Shown in pieces: positions 31,014 through 39,716 of a DNA stretch of 64,000 nt. The notes beneath the pieces were generated by a model. The model saw only the letters and a list, made by a program, of their open reading frames with translations. It searched no databases and was not told the DNA's origin. Source of the stretch: Lonsdalea populi. Its GTDB lineage: Bacteria > Pseudomonadota > Gammaproteobacteria > Enterobacterales > Enterobacteriaceae. Numbering within the stretch: the stretch's first letter is position 1; each line of letters opens with the position of its first letter. The DNA is taken from positions 2,790,001-2,854,000 of the forward strand of contig NZ_CP065534.1 in assembly GCF_015999465.1 (NCBI RefSeq). The letters run 5' to 3'. The position numbers were made by a program, and so were the translations under genes.

Positions 31014-31762
31014 GCATTGCCTCCTTTATCAGAGGAAGAATCAGCGGAGACAGTGACAGGATTACGTAACGACGGGGAGAACGTTGAACGTTTCACACCC
31101 GTTAATATATCTGCATCCGGTTCACCTAACCGTTTGATAGCCTCAAGACCGGCTGGCGTTTGCAGACGAATATCATCGCGGGTCACGCTGACAGAACGAT
31201 ATTGTTGCACCACCCCGTATACCTGACGAACCCAGTGCCCTCCCTTACTCAGCAAATCATCGCGTTTCTGACGTGAAATCAAACCGTAATGCCAGGCCTG
31301 GAAAGCTTTCATCGCAAGCTGATCGAAACCAACCAGTAACCAGACACAACGGTAGCCCAGGGGGGTTCGGCTGAATACACCGATATTCAAAGGCGAAACG
31401 GAGTAAACATCGGACATCGTGATCTGACCCGGCAAATCGGATAAGGTTTTTTCAAGCTCAGCAACCGCCTTTTGTAACCGTGCGGTTCCTCGCTCTATCG
31501 CCTGCTCCAGCAACAACATCGCGTCGTCGGCGTACGGGTTGTCACCATCCGAATCGGCATTGATTTTACCTGCCCTGGCGATGACCTGGGGCATGCTAAC
31601 TATTTGAGGTTTTTTTGACTCTTTCTGACGTTGACGGCCTTCCCATAAAAGGATGGCATATTGGGTATGCAGTTGAACTGTTAAAGTCGACTTCAGTGCC
31701 CCCGCCTTTCCCCGTGCGGGAGTGTCCGGAGAATTGTTTGCTGTATCTGCCATGTTGAGCAT
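31010..31762 (-). CDS. PFL_4669-family integrating conjugative element protein
   Basis: It has 250 residues and matches the ICE family described as TIGR03761/PFL_4669: TVQLHTQYAILLWEGRQR near the N-terminus, a central coiled-coil-like stretch, and a conserved SPLNIGVFSRTPLGYRCVWL / FDQLAMKAFQAWHYGLI core. Function unknown; found only in ICE backbones between STY4528 and topB genes. It is the first gene downstream of the cargo region, and its upstream region carries palindromic repeat A. Confidence 0.8.
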   Translation of the reverse strand: MLNMADTANNSPDTPARGKAGALKSTLTVQLHTQYAILLWEGRQRQKESKKPQIVSMPQVIARAGKINADSDGDNPYADDAMLLLEQAIERGTARLQKAVAELEKTLSDLPGQITMSDVYSVSPLNIGVFSRTPLGYRCVWLLVGFDQLAMKAFQAWHYGLISRQKRDDLLSKGGHWVRQVYGVVQQYRSVSVTRDDIRLQTPAGLEAIKRLGEPDADILTGVKRSTFSPSLRNPVTVSADSSSDKGGNA

Positions 31763-31823
31763 CCTTCTGTCTGCTGAGAGTATGTTTGGCTTGAAATAGT
31801 CTCGGCAGGGCCAGAAAGCAGCA

Positions 31824-31951
31824 ATTCAAAACTCTTTTTGGTTTGTGAAGAGAAAGTGTAAAAGGAAGGGGGTTCATTTTTTAATCTTGTTGGCACTGCC
31901 AACAAGCTCACTTTTTAACCACAAATAAATATCCTGAGTAATACCAGATAC
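31824..31951. repeat. Palindromic ICE repeat, copy A
   Basis: A 128-bp sequence repeated at 35837-35963 (copy B) at roughly 85% identity by eye. The core is a near-perfect palindrome, CTTGTTGGCA-C-TGCCAACAAG, at about 31885-31905, flanked by CTCATTTTTTAA-type and CTCACTTTTTAACC tracts. It ends in ATACCAGATAC, exactly where the Tn3 left inverted repeat begins. It lies upstream of the PFL_4669-like gene and is probably an operator or promoter element. Confidence 0.85.
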
Positions 31952-31989
31952 GGGGTCTGACGCTCAGTGGAACGAAAACTCACGTTAAG
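31952..31989 (+). repeat. Tn3 left inverted repeat
   Basis: 38 bp beginning GGGGTCTGACGCTCAGTGGA and ending CACGTTAAG, the Tn3 terminal repeat. The tnpA stop codon lies inside it, as in Tn3. Confidence 0.95.
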
Positions 31990-32597
31990 CAATGTTTTCT
32001 TCCTCTGACGCCTCTTTTAATGGCCTCAGATGCCCTCTGGTTCAGACGGTATCATTGCCAGTCTGTTCCACAGGCGCAGCGTTGCCTTTTCTCTTACCTC
32101 TGAAATCAGCCGGGTCAGAGTAGTGGCTCCGGGAAGAATAATTCCGTGCTGCATCAGCCACCCTGCCGCCAAGTCGAAAAGCAGGGCGAGACGTTCGTTG
32201 CTTATCCAGCTCCGGGTATATAAAAGACGGGTAAGACGAAAACAAATTTACGATAATCATAATGCTGACGTATCAGCGCGGCATGCTCACGGCGGGTATT
32301 TTCTCTCTGACCATATTCTGCCAGCACAGTGATATCATGGATCCTGAGCTGTCTGGCGATAAAATGCCGGACTTCAGAAGGAGTATGATTCATATCGGTG
32401 AGAAAGGTGCCCAGAAAACGCACACACCCGATTTGCAGGGCAATTCCCAGGCGATTGTGATCGCCTCTGCTTTTTCCGATAAATTCTTTGTCTGCCTCAT
32501 CAAGATGAAAATAGCGTGCCAGTTGAAGCTCATCCGGCTCACCGGTGAAGCTTCCATAGCTTTCAGTCTGTTCAGTGGTCAGAAAATCAACGGGCAT
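31986..32597 (-). pseudogene. tnpA: Tn3 transposase remnant with internal deletion and frameshift
   Basis: The N-terminus MPVDFLTTEQTESYGSFTGE and the next hundred residues are near-identical to Tn3 TnpA as I recall it. A short deletion near 32225 shifts the frame (KFVFVLPVF). The correct sequence then resumes in another frame (LLYTRSWISNERLALLFDLA on to LRLWNRLAMIPSE). After about residue 200 it jumps to the last 18 codons (TRGHLRPLKEASEEENIA). Roughly 800 codons, including the DDE catalytic core, are missing. Non-functional. Confidence 0.92.
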
Positions 32598-32641
32598 ACC
32601 GACCTCCCTGCCTGACGGTTATTAGTTAACAACTTAACAAC

Positions 32642-33309
<668 letters not shown>

Positions 33310-33332
33310 TAGTATTTTACTCTGGAGGTGGT

Positions 33333-34670
33333 ATGAAACGTATTTCAGTTAATGTTTTAGATTTATATTTAGACAGCAAAAATCCTCGGCACGACCCTAT
33401 TAATAATCGAATGGAAATAATTAATTACCTTGTTCAAAATGAAAAGGTGAAGGTACTGGCTAAAAGTATAGCCGAGAATGGAACAAGTCCACTGGAATCA
33501 CTGGCTGTGATGGAGGACGACAGTGGACACTTTATCGCACTTGAGGGAAACCGGCGGGTTTGCGCATTAACCCTGCTGAATGATCCTGATTTATGTCCAG
33601 AAAATGAGAGATCTTATTTCAGAAAACTCGCTGAAGACAACGATATCATTCAGGATTCGGTTGAATGTATATTGTTCCCGAACAGAGAGGATGCAAATAA
33701 ATGGATCGAATTGCGTCATAATGGGGAACAGGATGGCGCAGGACTTCTTACCTGGAATGCAACTCAAAAAACAAGACATTTTGGCTCGTCCGATAATACA
33801 TTAGCGTTAAAATTATTAGATTATGCTGAAACTAAAGGATTTATTTCGAAGCAAAAACGTGATGGTATTCTGACTACAGCATCGAGGTTCTTAGGTAATC
33901 CTGTATTCAGATCAACTATGGGAATTAAAACGGGACGTTCAGAACCCAATGTGATGATTGACGTCCCGAGAGATGAGTTTGATAAAGTTCTTGAACGATT
34001 CATTAATGATTTAATAAACAGTGAAAGTAATGTCACATCAAGATCAAAGAAAGAAGACTGGGAAAATTACGCGAAACAACTGAGGTCGGAAGGAGTTGCA
34101 CCTAAAGGACATTGTGAACCATCAGTTCTTTTTAGCGCGGAAAATAGCAAGAATGCCAGTAAAGACAGCACCCTAAGCAAAAAGGGAAAAAACAATCAAA
34201 GCCCCAATAACAGAAAATACATTATACCTTCTGATTTCAAGGTGAATATTCCTGACCCTATATTAAAAAGAGTATTTGATGAACTTAGATCACTTGAATG
34301 CTCAGAGTACACTCTGGCATCTTCGGTTGTATGCAGAACATTCATGGAAAATATATACGCATTAACCTATGAAAAAATTTATGGAAACTACCCAGAAGGG
34401 ATGGCTGAACATGTTGTTATGGAAAAAATAATAAATAAGATAGAAGAAGATAAAAGTAACCTCACTAAAAATGAAAAAAAAGCACTCGAAGCTCTGAAAA
34501 GAGTTAAGACTGATACTACGAATCCATTATCTCCAAAAACGCTTGGAGCAAATGCCCATGCTGGTTTCTATCCGGATCCAACGGCGTTGAAAGTCCACTG
34601 GGATAACATTTCACATATCCTGTTGTTTATGTTGAACAAAATATTCAACGCTAGCTCTGGCCATAAGTAA
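33333..34670 (+). CDS. ParB/sulfiredoxin-fold protein, transposon passenger
   Basis: It has 445 residues. The N-terminal domain, about residues 1-95, is ParB-like: NPRHDP at 17-22, AKSIAENG near 43-50 and GNRR at 72-75 in place of the ParB GERR nucleotide motif. No helix-turn-helix DNA-binding domain is evident. The remainder is unassigned: a charged middle, a low-complexity Ser/Lys/Asn linker near residues 270-300, and a helical C-terminal part (LECSEYTLASSVVCRTFMEN). GGAGGTGGT precedes the ATG, 23 bases after tnpR. A methylase follows 51 bases later. Partition is unlikely as no ParA is adjacent; a defence or epigenetic role is inference. Confidence 0.75.
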   Translation: MKRISVNVLDLYLDSKNPRHDPINNRMEIINYLVQNEKVKVLAKSIAENGTSPLESLAVMEDDSGHFIALEGNRRVCALTLLNDPDLCPENERSYFRKLAEDNDIIQDSVECILFPNREDANKWIELRHNGEQDGAGLLTWNATQKTRHFGSSDNTLALKLLDYAETKGFISKQKRDGILTTASRFLGNPVFRSTMGIKTGRSEPNVMIDVPRDEFDKVLERFINDLINSESNVTSRSKKEDWENYAKQLRSEGVAPKGHCEPSVLFSAENSKNASKDSTLSKKGKNNQSPNNRKYIIPSDFKVNIPDPILKRVFDELRSLECSEYTLASSVVCRTFMENIYALTYEKIYGNYPEGMAEHVVMEKIINKIEEDKSNLTKNEKKALEALKRVKTDTTNPLSPKTLGANAHAGFYPDPTALKVHWDNISHILLFMLNKIFNASSGHK

Positions 34671-34721
34671 TCAACTGTTCTATAATAAATTGGTATGAAT
34701 TTATTTTCACAGGGAAAGACC

Positions 34722-35627
34722 ATGTCAGCAACTCCGTCACCATTACGATATCCAGGAGGGAAGGCCGCAATCCAAGATATGATTTCGGCTATAATTTGTT
34801 CAAACAACCTTACTGGCGGACACTATGCAGAACCCTACGCTGGAGGTGGCGGACTTGCTTTGTCATTATTATTCAAACAATATGTACATGAAATACACTT
34901 AAATGATCTTGATCGTTCAGTCTGGTCATTCTGGCATAGCATACTTAATAATACAGAACAGTTCATTGATAAAATAATGACAACGTCTGTTACTATAGAA
35001 GAATGGCATAAGCAGAGGGATGTGCAGAATAACAGGGATAGTTATAACGATTTTGAATTGGGATTTTCTTCATTCTTTCTTAACAGAACTAATCGTTCTG
35101 GTATTATTTTGAAAGCTGGAGTTATCGGTGGTTTAGAACAAAAAAGCAAGTACTCCTTAGATTGTAGATTCAACAAGAAAGGATTAGTAGACAGGATTAA
35201 AAGAGTAGAAAAGTACAAACATAGAATCCATTTGTATAATCAGGATGCAATTGATTTTATGAACGACATTGACACTAGAATGCCAAAAAATTCAATGTTT
35301 TGTATCGATCCCCCTTACTTTGATAAAGGTTCATTGCTTTATACTAACTTTTATAATGTTGATGATCATAAAAAGGTGTCTGACGCAATTTTAAAACTAA
35401 AGCATCCATGGCTTTTAACTTATGATAATGCACCAGAAATTAACGATCTATATAGGAATTGTAATCGCTATACATATCCATTGAATTATTCTGCTGCAAG
35501 GAAAAGAGTTGGAACAGAATTACTTGTAACTCAAGATGGTATATTTATTCCAGATAATTTAGGAATTACAAGAATTGTCAAGAAGGAAAAAATAGTGAAC
35601 ACGGGTGAAGTCATAATATCAAGTTAA
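34722..35627 (+). CDS. D12-class DNA adenine N6-methyltransferase, transposon passenger
   Basis: Predicted SAM-dependent adenine methylase of the Dam/D12 class. From the ATG at 34722 (301 residues, AGGGAAAGACC ribosome site) it has motif X RYPGGK at 9-14, SAM motif I AEPYAGGGG at 36-44, NDLD motif II, and catalytic DPPY at 196-199. An upstream ATG at 34695 lacks a good site. No restriction enzyme is adjacent; the only partner is the ParB-like gene. AT-rich, unlike the ICE, so it was acquired separately. Target sequence unknown. Confidence 0.88.
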   Translation: MSATPSPLRYPGGKAAIQDMISAIICSNNLTGGHYAEPYAGGGGLALSLLFKQYVHEIHLNDLDRSVWSFWHSILNNTEQFIDKIMTTSVTIEEWHKQRDVQNNRDSYNDFELGFSSFFLNRTNRSGIILKAGVIGGLEQKSKYSLDCRFNKKGLVDRIKRVEKYKHRIHLYNQDAIDFMNDIDTRMPKNSMFCIDPPYFDKGSLLYTNFYNVDDHKKVSDAILKLKHPWLLTYDNAPEINDLYRNCNRYTYPLNYSAARKRVGTELLVTQDGIFIPDNLGITRIVKKEKIVNTGEVIISS

Positions 35628-35693
35628 CATGCAAACAGCCATTGAGACACTTGTTATCATTATGGCAATGAGAGTGCAGTATAACCCCTTCGA

Positions 35694-35714
35694 AGGATCT
35701 CGGCAGGATCCTTT
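35694..35714 (+). terminator. Possible terminator after the methylase gene
   Basis: AAGGATC and GATCCTT form a 7-bp stem with a 7-nt loop (extended by partial CGAAGGATC pairing), followed by TAGCTTTACTTT. The T tract is weak. Confidence 0.45.
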
Positions 35715-35735
35715 AGCTTTACTTTGCCACAAACG

Positions 35736-35773
35736 CTTAACGTGAGTTTTCGTTCCATTGAGCGTCAGACCCC
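35736..35773 (-). repeat. Tn3 right inverted repeat
   Basis: 38 bp, CTTAACGTGAGTTTTCGTTC through CAGACCCC, complementary to the left repeat with one mismatch (ATTGAGCG against the expected ACTGAGCG). It is followed by GAGAC, against GATAC at the left edge. Confidence 0.95.
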
Positions 35774-35836
35774 GAGACCAGCTCGGTTTAATATCTTGCA
35801 GTAGCATGCCCGGCAAAATCTGCGAGCAACACGACT

Positions 35837-35963
35837 ATTCAAATCTCTTTTTGGTATGTGAAGAGAAGTCTAAAAAGCAAGATGCTCATTTTTTAATCTT
35901 GTTGGCACTGCCAATAAGCTCACTTTTTAACCATTAATGAGTATCCTGAGTGATACCAGATAC
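35837..35963. repeat. Palindromic ICE repeat, copy B
   Basis: A 127-bp direct copy of the repeat at 31824-31951. Its palindrome has one mismatch in the right arm (TGCCAATAAG). It ends in ATACCAGATAC like copy A and continues into TCGTTCTATTCAG. It separates the Tn3 unit from the Abi gene. Confidence 0.85.
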
Positions 35964-36037
35964 TCGTTCTATTCAGTACATTGCAGATCGCTGGCTCTGC
36001 AGCCTGGTGAAATAGCCGCCAAGGGCAGGATCTGAGC

Positions 36038-37036
36038 TCACATACGGATAAAATCAGGGCCAATAATGGCAATGATACGTGTACGATTTGTCAGTCTTAC
36101 GATCTTTTGCTGGCTGAGTTCCCGTAGCAATCTTCTGACTTCTTTACTTCGTCTGATATTCAGGCCGTTCACCAGTTGTTTGCGACTAATGAAACTAAGC
36201 AGCCCCTCCTGAGTAGCCAGCGTTTCAAAACGAATATGGTGGCCTTCAGCCAAGAATGCGGAATGGCGTGCCGGGCTGAGCCAGTACAATGCCTCCAGCA
36301 TATCATTCCAGGCTCTGCGCAGCAGTTGTAGTGAAGCATTCAGTCCGTATACCGGTCGGTTATAATCTGGCGCGCCGGTAAGTGGATTTTCTTCCTGAAA
36401 TTTCCATATGGCTTCATGGTGGGCAAGACGATTACGCAGATCACGTATACGAGTAAATTTTTTTTCCAGAATATGACGTCCCGTTTTGGCTGATGCACCA
36501 GGAAAGACCTCCGGTAGCAACTGAGGCCACAGCAGAGAACGGTTTCGGGGCTCATTATAATTACTCGTCAGGAAATTGGTCCAAAAACCAAAATCCAGTC
36601 CAGAAATCACCCGTTCCGCAGTGGGTTGTTTACCTGCATCTTTGATCCGCTTTGATACCTTCCGAATACAATCTTCTTCCCAGGCTGTTCTGTCATAAAC
36701 AGGCTTTTTATCACGATGAATAATCTGACCACGGGCATTTTTCTTAAATCGTTTTCCCTGACGGATCAAAACTTTATCACCAATATAACGGGGCAAATCA
36801 AAGATCCAGTTGGCATCCGTGCGCCAATGACCCACAGCCCCGGGCATAGGATGATGGCGAATGCTGTAATCGATGGCATTGCGCAGCGTCACTTCAAGAC
36901 ACTGCATAAGTGGCTGCATTGCACTGGCAATTGCCTTGTTCCAGTTATATCCACCCAGTTCTTCACCTGGCTTAAGCTTCAGCACATCGGCGTAAATTTT
37001 TAGCCGCTCGGCCGAGATATAATCTTCCAACTGCAT
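36038..37036 (-). CDS. Abi-family (abortive infection) protein with HEPN motif
   Basis: It has 332 residues and resembles the AbiD/AbiF (Abi_2) family of phage abortive-infection proteins. The HEPN ribonuclease signature R-N-x3-H is visible as RNRLAHHE at residues 201-208, and the N-terminal CLEVTLRNAIDYSI is typical. The C-terminal 80 residues look like a winged-helix (QLVNGLNIRRSKEVRRLLREL). A strong GGGAGGG site precedes the ATG. It stands alone between repeats B and C, not overlapping ICE genes, as expected of cargo. Predicted to cut RNA and block phage growth; not shown. Confidence 0.82.
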   Translation of the reverse strand: MQLEDYISAERLKIYADVLKLKPGEELGGYNWNKAIASAMQPLMQCLEVTLRNAIDYSIRHHPMPGAVGHWRTDANWIFDLPRYIGDKVLIRQGKRFKKNARGQIIHRDKKPVYDRTAWEEDCIRKVSKRIKDAGKQPTAERVISGLDFGFWTNFLTSNYNEPRNRSLLWPQLLPEVFPGASAKTGRHILEKKFTRIRDLRNRLAHHEAIWKFQEENPLTGAPDYNRPVYGLNASLQLLRRAWNDMLEALYWLSPARHSAFLAEGHHIRFETLATQEGLLSFISRKQLVNGLNIRRSKEVRRLLRELSQQKIVRLTNRTRIIAIIGPDFIRM

Positions 37037-37151
37037 TCTGCCCTCCCAGGCTCTTAGGTTGGAACAAAGTTGACGTGCGCACCGAATACTGATAGATTTT
37101 CCACATCAAGGCGCGGATTTCTTCGGACCCGTGCGTATAAGTTAGTATCGG

Positions 37152-37175
37152 AAAAGCCACCTTAGGGTGGCTTTT
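37152..37175. terminator. Bidirectional hairpin terminator upstream of the Abi gene
   Basis: AAAAGCCACC-TTAG-GGTGGCTTTT, a perfect 10-bp stem with a tetraloop and A/T tracts on both sides. It could end the ICE operon transcript coming from the STY4528 gene, insulating the Abi gene. Confidence 0.85.
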
Positions 37176-37344
37176 CTCGTTCTGAAAGAGAGTATATCCC
37201 CGGCTGTCTATTCCGGAAGAATCGCCTACAAACTCTCCGCCAAGTTACCAACTGGCAATACGCCGTTCAGACATAGCATAAAACGGAACAAGTTAAGCTC
37301 GCCAGTTCCAAAACGCAATGAACGGGAAGCGCTTCTGAGCACAG

Positions 37345-37375
37345 TGCTCATTTTTTAATCTTGTTGGCACTGCCA
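37345..37375. repeat. Palindromic ICE repeat, short copy C
   Basis: 31 bases identical to the core of copies A and B (TGCTCATTTTTTAATCTTGT onward through GGCACTGCCA). The right arm of the palindrome is not conserved here. It lies just downstream of the STY4528 gene, at the right edge of the Abi unit. Confidence 0.8.
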
Positions 37376-37412
37376 GCACGGTCATTTTTCATACAGCCGT
37401 ACTAAACCCCAC

Positions 37413-38639
37413 TCATTTTCTAATTTTGGCTCGAGCCATTTCCTGACGTAATTTGGCCACAACACCACTGACATGTTCCCGTGAGGCTGCTTGAGGACGA
37501 ACGGGTTGCGTTGATGTTGACATAGGCGCCGGGCGTGATGCCGAACGCATTGCTTTAGGTTTGGCCGGGTGGGAAGATTTTCCTGCTGTGAACAATTGGC
37601 CATTCCGGGCGCGTTTTATCACCGTCAGCAGCCAGGCAGTCGGGTTATTCAGGTTTCCTCGGGCCATCGTCTGAACAAGGCTATCCAGTACTAGCCGGGC
37701 AGCTTCAGCAGGCAATGCGCAAAGCTGAGCAGTGATCTGCCTGTGGTCATCCTCAGCCATGCTGCGTTGCAGTTCGGCTGGTAGTTCTGGTACGTACGTT
37801 TTTTTATTCACACTGTGTGTGAAATTACGTACGTTATAGTTCGGTTTGGTTGAATCCTTGTAAGTAACTGATTCCAGAATAAGTTCGGAAAACGAACTCT
37901 GTATTCCATTACCCGTTTCATGACTGAGTTCGGTATCCGAACTGCGCTTAAATTGGCTAAGTTCGGCATCCGAACCGGGGGGATTATTACCGGGTTCGGT
38001 TATAGAACCATGGGAAATAGGCTCCCTGATGGACACGCGGTTCGCCATTTGCTGAGGCGTTTGCGGCGCTCCCAATCGTTCAACGATAGCTGCCATCTGC
38101 GAATGCTGATGACGCATTGTCGGGTCATTTTGGATATCGGACAACACTGACCAGGCCGTTTGATTCACTGTACAGTTTTTATGCTCACAGGCCGCAGCCA
38201 GCGTATCAAGCCAGGTCGGATCTAATGTCTCGGCATCACGGGCTGATAATGGTTCATCGTGTTGCGCATAGATGTTTCCCCGCACACGACCTTTATCGTC
38301 ACGAACACGGCGACACAGGCTGAGCCAGCCGGTAAGGCGTAACATCAACAAAACGCGACTAACGGTCTCACGGGATGCTTTGCCGTTCAATGGAGAAGCA
38401 AGCTGCAACTGTAATTCATCATAAGTCGGAAAAACGGCCCCCTGATTCTGTTGCGCATACAGACGGATCATTATCCACGCCGTTTTATCCAGTGGCGATA
38501 AACGCGTGTCCAACAATAATCGGCGGGGTATGGAATCATGCACATTGCCCATATAGAGCAGGCCACTACGCAGATTCGTAACATCGGCGCTACCCGTGTG
38601 TTTTTCCGAGCTTATTCGCTCCGCCATTCGGGCATTCAT
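37413..38639 (-). CDS. STY4528-family pathogenicity-island replication protein
   Basis: It has 408 residues. Matches the family named after SPI-7 gene STY4528: an N-terminal winged-helix-like part (LLLDTRLSPLDKTAWIMIRL, TYDELQLQLA, SRETVSRVLLMLRLTGWLS) resembling replication-initiator or regulator domains, a long variable middle and a conserved C-terminal PTAWLLTVIKRARNGQLF, with a Pro/Ser-rich tail. Its role in ICE replication is a family name rather than a proven function. Last backbone gene before the cargo. The start at 38639 lacks a strong ribosome site; 38627 is an alternative. Confidence 0.8.
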   Translation of the reverse strand: MNARMAERISSEKHTGSADVTNLRSGLLYMGNVHDSIPRRLLLDTRLSPLDKTAWIMIRLYAQQNQGAVFPTYDELQLQLASPLNGKASRETVSRVLLMLRLTGWLSLCRRVRDDKGRVRGNIYAQHDEPLSARDAETLDPTWLDTLAAACEHKNCTVNQTAWSVLSDIQNDPTMRHQHSQMAAIVERLGAPQTPQQMANRVSIREPISHGSITEPGNNPPGSDAELSQFKRSSDTELSHETGNGIQSSFSELILESVTYKDSTKPNYNVRNFTHSVNKKTYVPELPAELQRSMAEDDHRQITAQLCALPAEAARLVLDSLVQTMARGNLNNPTAWLLTVIKRARNGQLFTAGKSSHPAKPKAMRSASRPAPMSTSTQPVRPQAASREHVSGVVAKLRQEMARAKIRK

Positions 38640-38832
38640 TTGCGCCAGTGTAAAGGAGATCAGGCTATCATCAGGTATTCAAGTTGTAGTCATGGATTTA
38701 GCGGATCCTTAATCACGCGCCCTGCGCCAACAAATATGGCGAAGGAGTCAAACGGTAATTGTGCAGCCAATGCTGCACATGGCTAAAGGCTCTCAGTCCT
38801 GTACCCGGTACCCAGGCACAGGGTGAATGTCG
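38640..38832. other. Non-coding spacer in the ICE operon
   Basis: 193 bases between the small ORF and the STY4528 gene, the only sizeable break in the soj-side operon; probably a secondary promoter. Nothing specific is recognised. Confidence 0.4.
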
Positions 38833-39096
38833 TCACTTCCAAATTTCATTGTTGTAGCGTTCGTGGGTGAGTAACTCCCAGTCTGCGCCACTGTTACGGC
38901 TTAACAGTCGCCAGGTGGCCCCGACATTAATCTTCATCCAGGCACGCCCTGGGGCATGCTTACCTTTTACATGGATATTTTTGTAATTCCGCTCGCCGCG
39001 GCGAAACTGCTGAACCAGCGCTTTCGCTTTTTTCTGGCAAGATGGCGGAGCAGAACGAGGGGCCTGCAAACCGGGCATCAAGATCATGGGTTTCAT
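38833..39096 (-). CDS. Small conserved ICE protein
   Basis: It has 87 residues, basic, with a C-terminal segment GRAWMKINVGATWRLLSRNSG and ADWELLTHERYNNEIWK that looks like a compact beta domain, reminiscent of ParE/RelE-type folds but with no catalytic pattern I can defend. Its ATG overlaps the DUF2857 stop by four bases, which supports translation. Function unknown. Confidence 0.65.
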   Translation of the reverse strand: MKPMILMPGLQAPRSAPPSCQKKAKALVQQFRRGERNYKNIHVKGKHAPGRAWMKINVGATWRLLSRNSGADWELLTHERYNNEIWK

Positions 39097-39716
39097 GCCG
39101 GCCTCCTCACCGTTCCTCTCTCGGCACGATTACGGACCGCCTGAATGGCTTTTTTGGCCGTGTTGGTATGAGGTACATCGAAGCCGCGTACCGCGTGCCA
39201 CACAGCCGTGAGTGACACATCCATTTGCTCGGCGGCCAGCATCATGACATCCAGACCATCCGCGCTAGAGGGATCGTCAATACCTGACTTTTGCCACTGG
39301 CGCCACAGCGTCGCATTTTCTTCATCACTGAGTGCGGCGCAACGCCCCTGGCGGATGCTAATTCCGGTCATACGCCGACGCGCGGCGACTTCAACCGTCG
39401 TCAACCCAAAATAGTGCTGCATCATCTCAATAGAACCACCCAGCGCCAGGGCACGGTCAATACGTTGCATACGTTGTTGCTCGCGATGCGCATGCTGCAG
39501 CATCAATGAGAAGTTTTCATGGTGGATTTGAAATGTCAGTACCGATACCGGGCTGTTCAGCAGATAATGCAGATCTTCAACAGTTAAGCCATGCAGCAGT
39601 TGCATTTCCTCTGTGGTCAGTCCCAGAGACTCACAACGGCGTATATAGCCGGACTTCAACTCCATAACCAACTGCGTTAACAAGCTGTTGGTCGCCTGAG
39701 ATAAGCTGTTACTCAT
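39093..39716 (-). CDS. DUF2857 / STY4526-like ICE protein
   Basis: It has 207 residues. The centre shows the DUF2857 pattern: a helical region, then YFGLTTVEVAARRRMTGISI (looks like a helix-turn-helix), GRCAALSDEENATLWRQW, and a region of alternating helices. Family members are called pathogenicity-island replication proteins, without a proven function. A DNA-binding role is suggested by the helix-turn-helix. It overlaps both neighbours by four bases, so it is coupled within the operon. Confidence 0.75.
   Translation of the reverse strand: MSNSLSQATNSLLTQLVMELKSGYIRRCESLGLTTEEMQLLHGLTVEDLHYLLNSPVSVLTFQIHHENFSLMLQHAHREQQRMQRIDRALALGGSIEMMQHYFGLTTVEVAARRRMTGISIRQGRCAALSDEENATLWRQWQKSGIDDPSSADGLDVMMLAAEQMDVSLTAVWHAVRGFDVPHTNTAKKAIQAVRNRAERGTVRRPA

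Larger units (their letters stand above)
37037..37412. other. Gap between Abi gene and STY4528 gene
   Basis: About 375 bases holding the Abi promoter region, a hairpin at 37152-37175 and repeat copy C at 37345-37375. No gene is seen. Confidence 0.6.

Noticed and set aside
31824..31951. Rho-independent terminator
   Set aside because: The palindrome is followed by CTCAC or AUUAAAAA rather than a clean U tract, and it lies upstream of genes in a repeated regulatory block, so an operator is more likely.
33333..34670. Plasmid partition ParB
   Set aside because: There is no ParA beside it, no helix-turn-helix and no centromere-like repeats; the ICE has its own ParB at 40483-42255.
35628..35735. 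Remnant of bla in the Tn3 passenger slot
   Set aside because: No beta-lactamase codons or the usual sequence between bla and the right repeat could be recognised.
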